DNA from: Kutzneria sp.
Lineage (GTDB): Bacteria > Actinomycetota > Actinomycetes > Mycobacteriales > Pseudonocardiaceae
DNA: 64,000 nucleotides
Direction of reading: 5' to 3'
Assembly (NCBI GenBank): GCA_019239965.1
Contig: JAFAZC010000202.1
Location: 35,479 to 99,478 of the forward strand
Part shown: one piece after another, positions 18,959 to 27,085 of the stretch
How the letters are laid out: every line of letters begins with the position of its first letter
Position numbering within the stretch: the stretch's first letter is position 1
Program-made: the position numbers and the translations under genes
Notes under the pieces: model-generated
Database searches by the model: none
What the model was told of the DNA's origin: nothing
The model's input: only the letters and a program-made list of their open reading frames with translations

Positions 18959-19882
18959 TCAGACACGCAGCCACCTCAACTGTCTTGGCTCGGCCAACCG
19001 CCGCCAGGTGACGGCCAGCCCATCAAGGGCACGGCACATGTGCTGCCACTCGACGCCGCACAGCGCACCGAGGGTGAACCCGTCACGGACAGAACGGCCG
19101 TCAGCCGCGTGGTGGACCTGTGCGGCCATGCACCGCAGCTCCGACATGGCGACAACGCCGTCCTGGTAGTGGCCGAGCAGCTCCTGCAGTGCCTTGACGT
19201 GGCCGAGGGTCCGCTCCGCCTCCTCCCCGACCACCGGCAGGGTCGCTTCGACGGCATAACGGAACCGCTTAGCGGCCTTGCGGACCTGGTGCACCAGCCG
19301 GTCTCGTTCCGGCCCGGGTGTCATCTCGTCGACGGCGGCGTGTGCCCGATCGAGTCGGAGCCACGCCTTGCCGACCAGGGCAGGCAGCACCGGCTCGGCG
19401 CGTCCGGCGGCCAAGGTGGTGAACGGCGGGTCGGCCAGCAGTTTTTCCAAAGTCGAGCGCAGCAGCCGGTAGCGCTGGCCGCGCAGCGCCGCGAGCACCG
19501 CATCCCTGGCGCTGGCCTGACGGCTCGCGCAGCGGTCGTCGAGACGCTGGCCGACGTCGCTCCACAGGAGTTCGGCCGGCAGCGCCAAGAGCCGTTCGGC
19601 GAACCTGGCACGCAGTACTTCCTGGTCACGAGCCGATCCGAGGATCCCGGCCAGCCACTTCAGCTCAGCGGCCAGTGCCGTGGTGTCCGGAGGCGACACG
19701 ATCTGACGAAACACCCGCAGCCCGCTGCGCAGTCGGCGAATCGCGACTCGCATCTGGTGCACCGACCCCGCGTCGTCGAGCCTGACCCGTCGATCCTGAG
19801 CGGCGATCGCCTCGACCTGCTCCCGCAGGTACGCCATGACGGCCTCACCTGCCAACGCGTGACGAGCCAGCACGTCACCCAT
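18959..19882 (-). CDS. CHAD-domain protein
   Basis: 307-residue all-helical CHAD protein with conserved histidines and basic patches: VHQMRVAIRRLRSGLRVFR near residue 40 and LVHQVRKAAKRFRYAVE near 210. CHAD domains bind polyphosphate and are often found with polyphosphate enzymes or in stress loci. ATG 19882 gives the usual family start; the upstream codons lie in the divergent promoter region. Divergent from the beta-phosphoglucomutase gene. Confidence 0.9.
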   Translation of the reverse strand: MGDVLARHALAGEAVMAYLREQVEAIAAQDRRVRLDDAGSVHQMRVAIRRLRSGLRVFRQIVSPPDTTALAAELKWLAGILGSARDQEVLRARFAERLLALPAELLWSDVGQRLDDRCASRQASARDAVLAALRGQRYRLLRSTLEKLLADPPFTTLAAGRAEPVLPALVGKAWLRLDRAHAAVDEMTPGPERDRLVHQVRKAAKRFRYAVEATLPVVGEEAERTLGHVKALQELLGHYQDGVVAMSELRCMAAQVHHAADGRSVRDGFTLGALCGVEWQHMCRALDGLAVTWRRLAEPRQLRWLRV

Positions 19883-19968
19883 GGTCGCAGCGTACCCGGC
19901 TCTTCGGATGGTTGGCGTCGGTCGGATCCGGGCACTCCCCAGTGAGGCGACACTGGAGGGCATGCCAC

Positions 19969-20706
19969 GTGACCGAGCACACCGACCTTGGCGTTCCGGC
20001 CACGATCAGGGCGTTGCTGTTCGATTTGGACGGGGTGCTGACGAAGACCGCCACGCTGCACGCCAAGGCCTGGAAGACGACCTTTGACGGTTTCCTCGAC
20101 GGACGGGGCGCCCCGTTCACACTGGACACCGACTATGCGGAGTACGTCGACGGCAAGCCTCGCATCGACGGTGTGCGGTCCTTCCTCGGGGCAAGGGGAA
20201 TCGCACTGCCCGAAGGTGACCCCGACGACTCTCCCACTGCCCGGACGGTACACGGGCTGGCCAACCGCAAGAACCAGCTTGTGCTGGGCATGATCCGTGA
20301 TGAGGGTGTGCAGGCATACGAGGACGCGGTCGAGTACCTGCGTGCGGTAGACGGCGCCGGAATGCCGCGAGCGGTGGTGTCCTCCAGCGCCAACTGTCAC
20401 GATGTGTTGGTCTCCGCGGGTATCGACGGCTTCTTCCAGACGGAGATCGACGGCAGGGCCGCAGCGGAGCTGGGCCTTGCTGGCAAGCCCGCTCCGGACA
20501 CCTTCCTCGCGGGTGCGGAAGCGTTGGGGGTCGAGCCCGCACAGGCAGCGGTTCTCGAGGACGCACTGGCCGGGGTTGCGGCGGGACGCGCCGGCAACTT
20601 CGGCGTCGTCGTTGGCGTCGACCGGGCCAACCATGGTGACGCCCTGCTCGCGCACGGTGCCGATCTCGTCGTCGCCGAACTCACGGAATTGTTGAACAAG
20701 GCATGA
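19969..20706 (+). CDS. Beta-phosphoglucomutase family HAD hydrolase
   Basis: 245-residue HAD enzyme converting beta-glucose 1-phosphate to glucose 6-phosphate. The nucleophile motif LFDLDGVLT gives D19 and D21; further family features are VVSSSANC, KPAPDTFLAGAEALGV and VLEDALAGVAAG. GTG 19969 follows GGAGGG. The stop overlaps the GH65 start by four bases. The pair forms the classic phosphorylase/mutase unit that uses disaccharide energy without ATP. Confidence 0.9.
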   Translation: MTEHTDLGVPATIRALLFDLDGVLTKTATLHAKAWKTTFDGFLDGRGAPFTLDTDYAEYVDGKPRIDGVRSFLGARGIALPEGDPDDSPTARTVHGLANRKNQLVLGMIRDEGVQAYEDAVEYLRAVDGAGMPRAVVSSSANCHDVLVSAGIDGFFQTEIDGRAAAELGLAGKPAPDTFLAGAEALGVEPAQAAVLEDALAGVAAGRAGNFGVVVGVDRANHGDALLAHGADLVVAELTELLNKA

Positions 20707-23066
20707 TTGAGCATCCCGCGTTCCCCGTCGACCAATGGTGTCTGCGGGAACTTGAGCTGCATGACGATCTGCTCGCGCAGACCGAGTCGCTGTTCGCGCT
20801 GTCCAACGGTCACATCGGCTGGCGGGCGAATCTGGACGAGGGTGAGCCGCACGCGCTGCCGGGCAGTTATCTCAACGGAGTGCACGAGATCCGGCCGCTT
20901 CCCTACGCGGAAGCCGGCTACGGCTATCCGGAGTCCGGCGAGACCGTCATCAACGTGACCAATGGCAAGGTGATCCGGCTCCTCGTCGACGACGAACCAC
21001 TCGACCTGCGCTATGGCACAACGGTGAGCCATGAACGCGTGCTCGACTTCCGCGCCGGCGTGTTGCGACGCGCCCTGCACTGGGTTTCCCCTGCTGGGCA
21101 AGCGGTCAAGGTGACCTCGACGAGGATGGTGTCCTTCACCCAGCGTTCCATCGCGGCCGTCTGTTACGAAGTAGAGGCCATGGGCGGCCCGACACGGATC
21201 GTCGTGCAGTCGGAGCTGATTGCCAACGAGGAGTTGCCGCGACAGAACTCGGATCCGCGGTCGGCCGCGGTCATGAAGCACCCGCTGAACGCGATGACAC
21301 ACTCACATCAGGGCACCAGGGTAAATATGGTGCATCGGGTCGCGCACAGTGGACTCGGCGTGGCCGCCGCCATGGAGCACATGGTTGTCTCCCCCGAGGG
21401 AATCACCCCGGTAGCCGAGAGCTCTCCGCACCTCGGCCGGGTGACCCTGGCCACTGTGCTCCGTCCCGGACAACGGCTGCGTCTGATCAAGTTTGTCGCC
21501 TACGGCTGGTCGAGCCGCCGGTCCGTGCCCGCGCTGCGTGACCAGGTCGACGCCGCGCTCACCGCCGCGGCACTCACCGGCTGGGAAGGCCTGCTCGATG
21601 AGCAGCGCGCCTTCCTCGACAATTTCTGGCGAGACGCAGACGTCGAGTTCGACGGCGACGCCGAGGTGCAGCAGGCGGTCCGGTTCGGCTTGTTCCACGT
21701 GCTGCAGGCCGGCGCGCGGGGCGAACGGCGGGCGATACCGGCGAAGGGGCTGACCGGGCCTGGCTACGACGGGCACGCCTTCTGGGACAGCGAAATGTAC
21801 GTGCTGCCAGTACTGACCTACACACTTCCGGATGCGGTGGCACATGCGCTGTGTTGGCGGCACGACACGCTCCCGCTGGCGCTTGAGCGAGCCGAACAGC
21901 TCGGCCTGCGGGGTGCGGCGTTCCCCTGGCGGACCATCACCGGCGCGGAGTGTTCTGGCTACTGGCCGGCAGGCACTGCGGCGTTCCATCTCAACGCCGC
22001 GATCGCGGCCGCGGTGACCAGATACGTCTCGGCGACCGGCGATGAGGACTTCGCCGAGAAGGCTGGCATCGACCTGCTCGTGCAGACCGCACGCCTGTGG
22101 CGCTCGCTGGGGCATCACGACAATGAGGGCGCGTTCAGGATAGACGGCGTGACTGGCCCTGACGAGTACAGTGCCTTGGCCGACAACAACGTCTACACCA
22201 ATCTGATGGCCAAGCGGAACCTGTTGGCGGCCTACGAGTACGTGCACCGCTTCCCCCGCCGCGCGCAGGAACTCGCGGTGGGCGACGAGGAGGCCGCCTC
22301 CTGGCGCGACGCGGCGCTGGCCGTCGTTGTCCCCTACGACGACAAACTGGGCGTGCATTCTCAGGCCGAGGGCTTCACCAACCATCAGGAATGGAACTTC
22401 TCCGCGACGCCGCGGGAGAACTATCCGCTGATGCTGCACTACCCCTACTTCGACATCTATCGCAAGCAGGTCGTCAAACAGGCCGATCTGGTGATGGCGA
22501 TCATGCAGTGCGCCGAGGAGTTCACCGACGAACAGAAGGCCCGTGACTTCGTCTACTACGAGCGGATCACGGTGCGGGACTCGTCGCTGTCATCGTGTGT
22601 GCAGGCCGTGGTCGCGGCCGATGTCGGACAGCTGGACCTGGCCAACGACTACCTTGCCGAAGCCGCGCTGATGGACCTGGCCGACCTCGAGCACAACACG
22701 GCCGACGGAATGCACATAGCTTCGCTCGCCGGCGGCTGGATCGCGCTGGTGGCCGGGTTCGGCGGGATGCGCCACAACGGTGACACGGTGTCGTTCGCAC
22801 CCCGGCTGCCGCCGGGATCGAGCAGACTGACCTTCTCGGTCCGGCTGGCATCCGGTCGGCTGCGGGTGATCGTGCACCCCGGTAAGGCTCGTTACCAGTT
22901 CCAGGGTAGTGATCACATCAGATTCCTCCACTATGGACAGCCCGTGACAGTGAACTCCGGACAGGACGTAGAGATGTCGACGCCGGCACTACCCGCACGA
23001 GCGAGGGCCACCCAACCCCCTGGTCGCGATCCACGGAGTCGGCGTGGGGATGCGTGGAAGGACTAG
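20703..23066 (+). CDS. Glycoside hydrolase family 65 disaccharide phosphorylase
   Basis: 787-residue GH65 enzyme that phosphorolyses an alpha-glucosyl disaccharide (trehalose, maltose or kojibiose) to beta-glucose 1-phosphate plus glucose. N-terminal beta-sandwich, then the (alpha/alpha)6 barrel; the general acid is E488 in VTGPDEYS, and the phosphate-site loop and the FWDSEMYVLP segment are in place. The product is the substrate of the preceding mutase, whose stop overlaps this start. The exact sugar cannot be read from the sequence. Confidence 0.92.
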   Translation: MIEHPAFPVDQWCLRELELHDDLLAQTESLFALSNGHIGWRANLDEGEPHALPGSYLNGVHEIRPLPYAEAGYGYPESGETVINVTNGKVIRLLVDDEPLDLRYGTTVSHERVLDFRAGVLRRALHWVSPAGQAVKVTSTRMVSFTQRSIAAVCYEVEAMGGPTRIVVQSELIANEELPRQNSDPRSAAVMKHPLNAMTHSHQGTRVNMVHRVAHSGLGVAAAMEHMVVSPEGITPVAESSPHLGRVTLATVLRPGQRLRLIKFVAYGWSSRRSVPALRDQVDAALTAAALTGWEGLLDEQRAFLDNFWRDADVEFDGDAEVQQAVRFGLFHVLQAGARGERRAIPAKGLTGPGYDGHAFWDSEMYVLPVLTYTLPDAVAHALCWRHDTLPLALERAEQLGLRGAAFPWRTITGAECSGYWPAGTAAFHLNAAIAAAVTRYVSATGDEDFAEKAGIDLLVQTARLWRSLGHHDNEGAFRIDGVTGPDEYSALADNNVYTNLMAKRNLLAAYEYVHRFPRRAQELAVGDEEAASWRDAALAVVVPYDDKLGVHSQAEGFTNHQEWNFSATPRENYPLMLHYPYFDIYRKQVVKQADLVMAIMQCAEEFTDEQKARDFVYYERITVRDSSLSSCVQAVVAADVGQLDLANDYLAEAALMDLADLEHNTADGMHIASLAGGWIALVAGFGGMRHNGDTVSFAPRLPPGSSRLTFSVRLASGRLRVIVHPGKARYQFQGSDHIRFLHYGQPVTVNSGQDVEMSTPALPARARATQPPGRDPRSRRGDAWKD

Positions 23067-23116
23067 CTGGGATGTGGAGGGCGTCCAGGGGCCTCCGCCC
23101 TGGTGGGCAGCACCGG

Positions 23117-23608
23117 TCAGTGCAGTGGACCGGGTTCCCGTCGTGTCGCGCCGACCGCCATATCGTCATTGCCGGCATGATTGTCCTCGGCTAGGGTGCC
23201 GGCGTCGTGCCCCTCATGGGCGGCGTCACGATCTGGTTGGTCGACGCGCTGTTCGGACTCGTGGAAGTGAGTGTCCAACTCGGCGGCCAGTACCTCCTGC
23301 CGGCGGCGGCTGAGCTGGGACAAGGCGAGGCCATAGGCAACAGCGAGAACGATCAGCAGAAAACCGATGCGCAGCAAGAAATTCTGCTGGTCATCCGCAT
23401 GGAACGGGATGACCGCGATGAGCGAGACAAGCCCGAGTGTCAGCAGGTGGAACAGCACCGACACCAGAGTGGCCGCGGACTGGGCCGACTCGCGTTCGGC
23501 CGGCGCCGAGCGGGACAGATAGCGCCGGCCACCGTACACCAGCAGCCTGCCGACAACAGCAACGATGATCACTCCCGCGAGCAGGAACAGCGCACGTCCG
23601 GTATCCAT
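23117..23608 (-). CDS. Hypothetical membrane protein with acidic/His-rich tail
   Basis: 163 residues. Three hydrophobic segments at about residues 5-25, 45-68 and 78-97 are followed by a soluble tail with many H, D and E. ATG 23608 after AGGAGTG gives a protein starting MDTGRALFLLAG. It has no recognised domain. It converges with the GH65 gene. Confidence 0.65.
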   Translation of the reverse strand: MDTGRALFLLAGVIIVAVVGRLLVYGGRRYLSRSAPAERESAQSAATLVSVLFHLLTLGLVSLIAVIPFHADDQQNFLLRIGFLLIVLAVAYGLALSQLSRRRQEVLAAELDTHFHESEQRVDQPDRDAAHEGHDAGTLAEDNHAGNDDMAVGATRREPGPLH

Positions 23609-23884
23609 GCCGGCCACTCCTCTCCTGAGCCCGCTAGGAGGATGCCACGGATGACGCCGCGTCAAACCTCGAACACGGTTGGTCATCGAATCCCGCACCG
23701 CGGCGGTGGCTGTGCTTCGGATCGCTCCCGGGCCGGATGGGCGGTACGGCCTCCGCCTCCCCGTTGCGGAAACAGCAAAATACCTCGTCGACAAGACCCA
23801 TCGGCGCGCATGATCAGCCCAGCCGGGGTCAGTGCGGAGACGGACCCGCGACGGCAGTGGATCTGACCGGACAACAGCTACTGG

Positions 23885-24727
23885 ATGGGTGCGATGGACG
23901 ACTTCGACTGGGCCGCAATGGCCGACCTGCTCGAACTCGAAGGTGTGACGAACAGCCCCTCTGTGCGCCAGGCGCTCCAGGAGCTGCACGACCTGACTCC
24001 GCGGCGGGTCCTCGACGTCGGTAGCGGCCCTGGGGTCGCCGCCTGCCTGCTGGCCACGACGTTTCCACAGGCCGACGTCGTCGCGGTCGACGGGACACCG
24101 GAGTTGCTCGCCCGCGCCGAGGAACGGGCCGGCCGACTGGGTGTCCGGTTGCGTACCGCGGTGGCCGAGTTCCCCGAGGGGCTTGCCGGCCTTCCTTCGG
24201 CGGACCTGGTGTGGTCGGGACAGGTCGTCCACCATGTCGGCGACCAGCAGGGCGCACTGAACCACCTGGCCGGCCTGCTCGAACCCGATGGCGTGCTGGC
24301 GATCGTCGAGGGTGGCCTTCCGGCTCGCTGGCTGCCGCGCGACCTGGGCTTCGGACGCCCGGGGCTGCAGGCCCGCCTGGACGCGGCCATGGCACAGTGG
24401 TTCACCCGCATGCGCGCCGAACTACCCGGCTCGGTCGCGGTGGTCGAGGACTGGCCCGGAATGCTGCGGACCGCGGGACTCGTCCAGGTACGCAGCAAGT
24501 CCTTTCTCGTTGACCATCCCGCCCCGCTCGCCGAGGGACCGCGGCGGTCGGTACGGCGATCCCTTGAACGGCAGCGAGAGCTGCTGGACGGCCTTCTTGA
24601 GGCCGAGGACGCCGCCACCCTGGACCGGTTGCTCGACCCGGATGACCCCGTGAGTGTGGACCGGCGGGAGGACCTTTTCCTGCTGACCGCGAAGACTGTC
24701 CACTTCGGTCGCCGACCGGCTCGCTGA
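23885..24727 (+). CDS. Class I SAM-dependent methyltransferase
   Basis: 280-residue Rossmann-fold methyltransferase. The SAM-binding motif I is RVLDVGSGPGVAA (about residues 41-53), with acidic D69 after the next strand; the post-motif VWSGQVVHHVGD is typical of UbiE-like proteins. Substrate unknown. ATG 23885 or ATG 23894 could start it; neither has a clear ribosome site. It precedes the antiporter operon by 60 bases. Confidence 0.8.
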   Translation: MGAMDDFDWAAMADLLELEGVTNSPSVRQALQELHDLTPRRVLDVGSGPGVAACLLATTFPQADVVAVDGTPELLARAEERAGRLGVRLRTAVAEFPEGLAGLPSADLVWSGQVVHHVGDQQGALNHLAGLLEPDGVLAIVEGGLPARWLPRDLGFGRPGLQARLDAAMAQWFTRMRAELPGSVAVVEDWPGMLRTAGLVQVRSKSFLVDHPAPLAEGPRRSVRRSLERQRELLDGLLEAEDAATLDRLLDPDDPVSVDRREDLFLLTAKTVHFGRRPAR

Positions 24728-24760
24728 CAAGGCACGTTTGACGAATCACCGGCGGGGAAA

Positions 24761-24781
24761 CCCTCTCGCGTGTCGAGAGGG
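24761..24781 (+). promoter_or_regulatory. Hairpin covering the mrpE ribosome site
   Basis: CCCTCTCG and CGAGAGGG pair perfectly around a five-base loop. The 3' arm AGAGGGG is also the Shine-Dalgarno of the first antiporter gene (start GTG 24788). The stem may hide the ribosome site or end the methyltransferase transcript. Confidence 0.45.
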
Positions 24782-24787
24782 GCCGCG

Positions 24788-25231
24788 GTGTCCAGAGCAG
24801 TGGAAGCCCTGGTGTGGTGGATCGTGCTGACCGGGATATGGCTGCTGACACTCACCTCGTTCTCCGTCCAGGAGCTGTCAGCCGCGTTGGTCGCGGGGCT
24901 CCTGTGCGCACTTGTGGCCACGACGGCGAGAGAGTCCTACCGCGCCAGCTGGCGGCCGCGAGCGCGATGGCTTTCCTGGATCGCTCTCCTGCCGCACACC
25001 GTCGTGGCCGACACCGTGCGGGTACTGGGACCACGATTGCGCACTCCGGCTGAGAGACGAAGGATTCCGGTCGACGATGACGCCGCGGTAGCCACCATGG
25101 TCGTTTCCGCGGCGCCGGGGACGGTGGTACTCGACGACCGCGTCGCCGAGGCCACTGGCAACAGGACGACGCTGGTGGTACACGCCCTCGTACCGGCCGG
25201 TTCCCGTATCGAACGGTCGGTCCGGTCATGA
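24788..25231 (+). CDS. mrpE: Na+/H+ antiporter subunit E (MrpE/MbhA type)
   Basis: 147-residue MrpE family protein: two N-terminal membrane helices (ALVWWIVLTGIWLLTL and LSAALVAGLLCALVATTA), a short helix LSWIALLPHTVVADTVRVL, and a cytoplasmic beta domain ending VVHALVPAG. GTG 24788 is preferred because AGAGGGG precedes it; GTG 24770 has none. First of seven overlapping genes. Confidence 0.85.
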   Translation: MSRAVEALVWWIVLTGIWLLTLTSFSVQELSAALVAGLLCALVATTARESYRASWRPRARWLSWIALLPHTVVADTVRVLGPRLRTPAERRRIPVDDDAAVATMVVSAAPGTVVLDDRVAEATGNRTTLVVHALVPAGSRIERSVRS

Positions 25232-25482
25232 CCCAATGGACCGTGGCGGCCATGGTGCTGATGGGCGGCGGACTGGCTCCGGCGCTGTGGCTGGCCTCGA
25301 GAGGTACGGCCGTGTGTCGGCTGATCGGTCTCCAGCTGGTCAGCTCGGTGAGCGTGCTGGTGCTGCTGGTGCTTGTCCAGGCCATCGGCCAGCCTTCGTA
25401 CCTGATCGTGCCCCTTGTTCTGGCGCTGCTCAGTTTCGCGGGCACACTCGTGTTCGCCCGGCTGCTCAGGTCGGCGCCATGA
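25228..25482 (+). CDS. mrpF: Na+/H+ antiporter subunit F (MrpF/MbhB type)
   Basis: 84-residue protein of three membrane helices with the MrpF pattern RLIGLQLVSSVSVLVLLVL and SYLIVPLVLALLSFAGTLVFAR. Its ATG overlaps the mrpE stop in an ATGA, and its stop overlaps the next start. The small subunit forms part of the membrane arm beside MrpG. Confidence 0.85.
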   Translation: MTQWTVAAMVLMGGGLAPALWLASRGTAVCRLIGLQLVSSVSVLVLLVLVQAIGQPSYLIVPLVLALLSFAGTLVFARLLRSAP

Positions 25483-25772
25483 TGTACTGGGTGCTTCTCG
25501 GTCTCGGTTGCGTCGTCACGGTCAGTTGCACTGTGGCCGCCACCCTCACCGGTGACCTGTACCGGCGGCTGCATCTGCTGACTCCGGTGACGTCACTGGG
25601 TGCGCCGTTGGTCGGCTTGACCGTAGCGCTGGCCAACGGCTTGAGCCTTGTCACCGGTCTCGTCCTGTTGACCGTCGCGCTGCTCATGGTCTCCGGCCCG
25701 GTGCTCGGCTCGGCGATCGGGCATTGCGCGGCCGCGCGGGACGGCTCGATTCAGGCCGGATCGTCGTCATGA
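25479..25772 (+). CDS. mrpG: Na+/H+ antiporter subunit G (MrpG/MbhC type)
   Basis: 97-residue membrane protein with the MrpG feature GDLYRRLHLLTPVTSLGAPLVGL (in family members: DxYxRLHA...TxxxGxxxxxxG). Three membrane helices. Starts at ATG 25479 inside the mrpF stop; ATG 25482 is the next codon. Confidence 0.85.
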   Translation: MMYWVLLGLGCVVTVSCTVAATLTGDLYRRLHLLTPVTSLGAPLVGLTVALANGLSLVTGLVLLTVALLMVSGPVLGSAIGHCAAARDGSIQAGSSS

Positions 25773-26008
25773 ACATGCTGGTAATGCTGGGGTTCGCGCT
25801 GGTTGCCGCCATGGGCACGGCAGTGGTGTTCACCGGCGAACCCGAACGCCAGGCGGTGACGTTGTCGGCGTATGGGTTGTCGCTGACCGTGTTGTTCATA
25901 CTGGTGCAGGCGCCCGACGTCGCCCTGTCCCAGGTCGCGGTCGGCACCGCCGTCGTGCCGCTGATGGTGATGTTGGCGGTGCGCAAGGTACGCGGGCGCC
26001 GAGAATGA
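25769..26008 (+). CDS. MbhD-like (DUF4040) antiporter subunit
   Basis: 79-residue membrane protein matching the DUF4040/MbhD domain, normally found fused in the C-terminal part of MrpA: VLFILVQAPDVALSQVAVG is the signature, placed next to AVVPLMVMLAVRK. Here it is a stand-alone gene, as in archaeal Mbh operons. Overlaps both neighbours by four bases. Confidence 0.82.
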   Translation: MNMLVMLGFALVAAMGTAVVFTGEPERQAVTLSAYGLSLTVLFILVQAPDVALSQVAVGTAVVPLMVMLAVRKVRGRRE

Positions 26009-26739
26009 GCCGGCGCCTGAGGTTGGTGGTGTTCGGCCTTGGGGTGAGCGGCATCGGCGTGGTGTTCGTGCTCGCCGCATTGCTGATTCCGCGTTTCGGT
26101 GGTGGAGACCATCCATACCGGGACCTCGCGGTGCCCGCGGCGGTCGCGCGGTCAGCTCCGAATGTGGTGTCCGCGCTGAACTTCGACCAGCGGGCCCTGG
26201 ACACTCTCGGGGAGGAAACCATCCTGCTGGCGTCGGTGGTCGGTGCCGCGGCCCTGTTGCGGCCGACGACATCCGAACATGAGCGATCCATCGTCGCGGA
26301 GGACAGGATCCTCTCCGCCACCACACTCCTCGGCTACCTTCTCTTGCCGGTGACCTTGCTAGTCGGGCTCGACGTGGTCGCCCATGGGCACCTGACGCCG
26401 GGGGGCGGATTCCAGGGTGGGGTCGTGCTGGCAACGGGCCTACATCTGCTGTATGTGGCGGGCAGCTACTCGACGCTGGTCCGGCTGCGGCCGTTGACCT
26501 GGTACGGCATCGCCGAAGCCCTCGGTGCCGGCGCGTTCGCCGTCCTTGGCGTGTCCGGGCTTGTCGCTGCCGGCGGGTTCCTGGTGAACATGCTGCCATA
26601 CGGGCGCTTCGGTGACCTGTTCTCGGCCGGCACCGTGCCACTGCTCAACCTCGCCGTCGGATGCGAGGTCGCGTCCGGCGTGATCGTGCTGCTCGCCCAA
26701 TTCCTCGCCCAGGCGTTGACGGTCAGGGCCACCCGATGA
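26005..26739 (+). CDS. MbhE-MnhB fusion antiporter subunit
   Basis: 244 residues with two parts. Residues about 1-88 resemble MbhE: NVVSALNFDQRALDTLGEE followed by TILLASVVGAAALL. Residues about 105-244 are MnhB: SATTLLGYLLLPVTLLVGLDV, GHLTPGGGFQGGVVLATGL, and PYGRFGDLFSAGTVPLLNLAVG. The H-LTPGGGFQGG motif is the MrpB hallmark. The fusion joins two subunits that are separate in archaeal membrane hydrogenases. Confidence 0.82.
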   Translation: MSRRLRLVVFGLGVSGIGVVFVLAALLIPRFGGGDHPYRDLAVPAAVARSAPNVVSALNFDQRALDTLGEETILLASVVGAAALLRPTTSEHERSIVAEDRILSATTLLGYLLLPVTLLVGLDVVAHGHLTPGGGFQGGVVLATGLHLLYVAGSYSTLVRLRPLTWYGIAEALGAGAFAVLGVSGLVAAGGFLVNMLPYGRFGDLFSAGTVPLLNLAVGCEVASGVIVLLAQFLAQALTVRATR

Positions 26740-27083
26740 ACATGTTCCCCTACCTGGTCGGCGGTTGGCTGCTCCTTGTCGGCTGCTTGGGTGTGGTGCG
26801 CAGTCGCGATCTCGTGCACACCGTTGTGTGCGTTTCGGTTGCCCAGTCTGGTACCTACGTGCTCCTGGTCGCCGTGGGATACCAGAGCGGGGCCGCCGCG
26901 CCGGTCCAGGGCGAAGGTACCCCGGTTCCCGGACCAGTGGTCGACCCGGTCGTGCAGGCCTTGACGCTGACCGACATCGTCGTTTCGGCAACGGTGACCG
27001 CACTGCTGCTGGGCCTGGTGATACAGATCGCCAAACTACACGGCACGGTCGACCCAGACCGGCTCAACGACCTCCGGGGTTAG
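26736..27083 (+). CDS. mrpC: Na+/H+ antiporter subunit C (MrpC/MbhG/NuoK-like)
   Basis: 115-residue NuoK-like subunit with three helices. The pattern is LVGGWLLLVGCLGVVRSRDLVHTVVCVSVAQSGTYVLL, a proline-rich loop, then VVDPVVQALTLTDIVVSATVTALLLGL. The DPxxQALxLTDIVxSxAxTAxxL signature is that of MrpC. Overlaps the preceding gene by four bases. Confidence 0.88.
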   Translation: MNMFPYLVGGWLLLVGCLGVVRSRDLVHTVVCVSVAQSGTYVLLVAVGYQSGAAAPVQGEGTPVPGPVVDPVVQALTLTDIVVSATVTALLLGLVIQIAKLHGTVDPDRLNDLRG

Positions 27084-27085
27084 CG

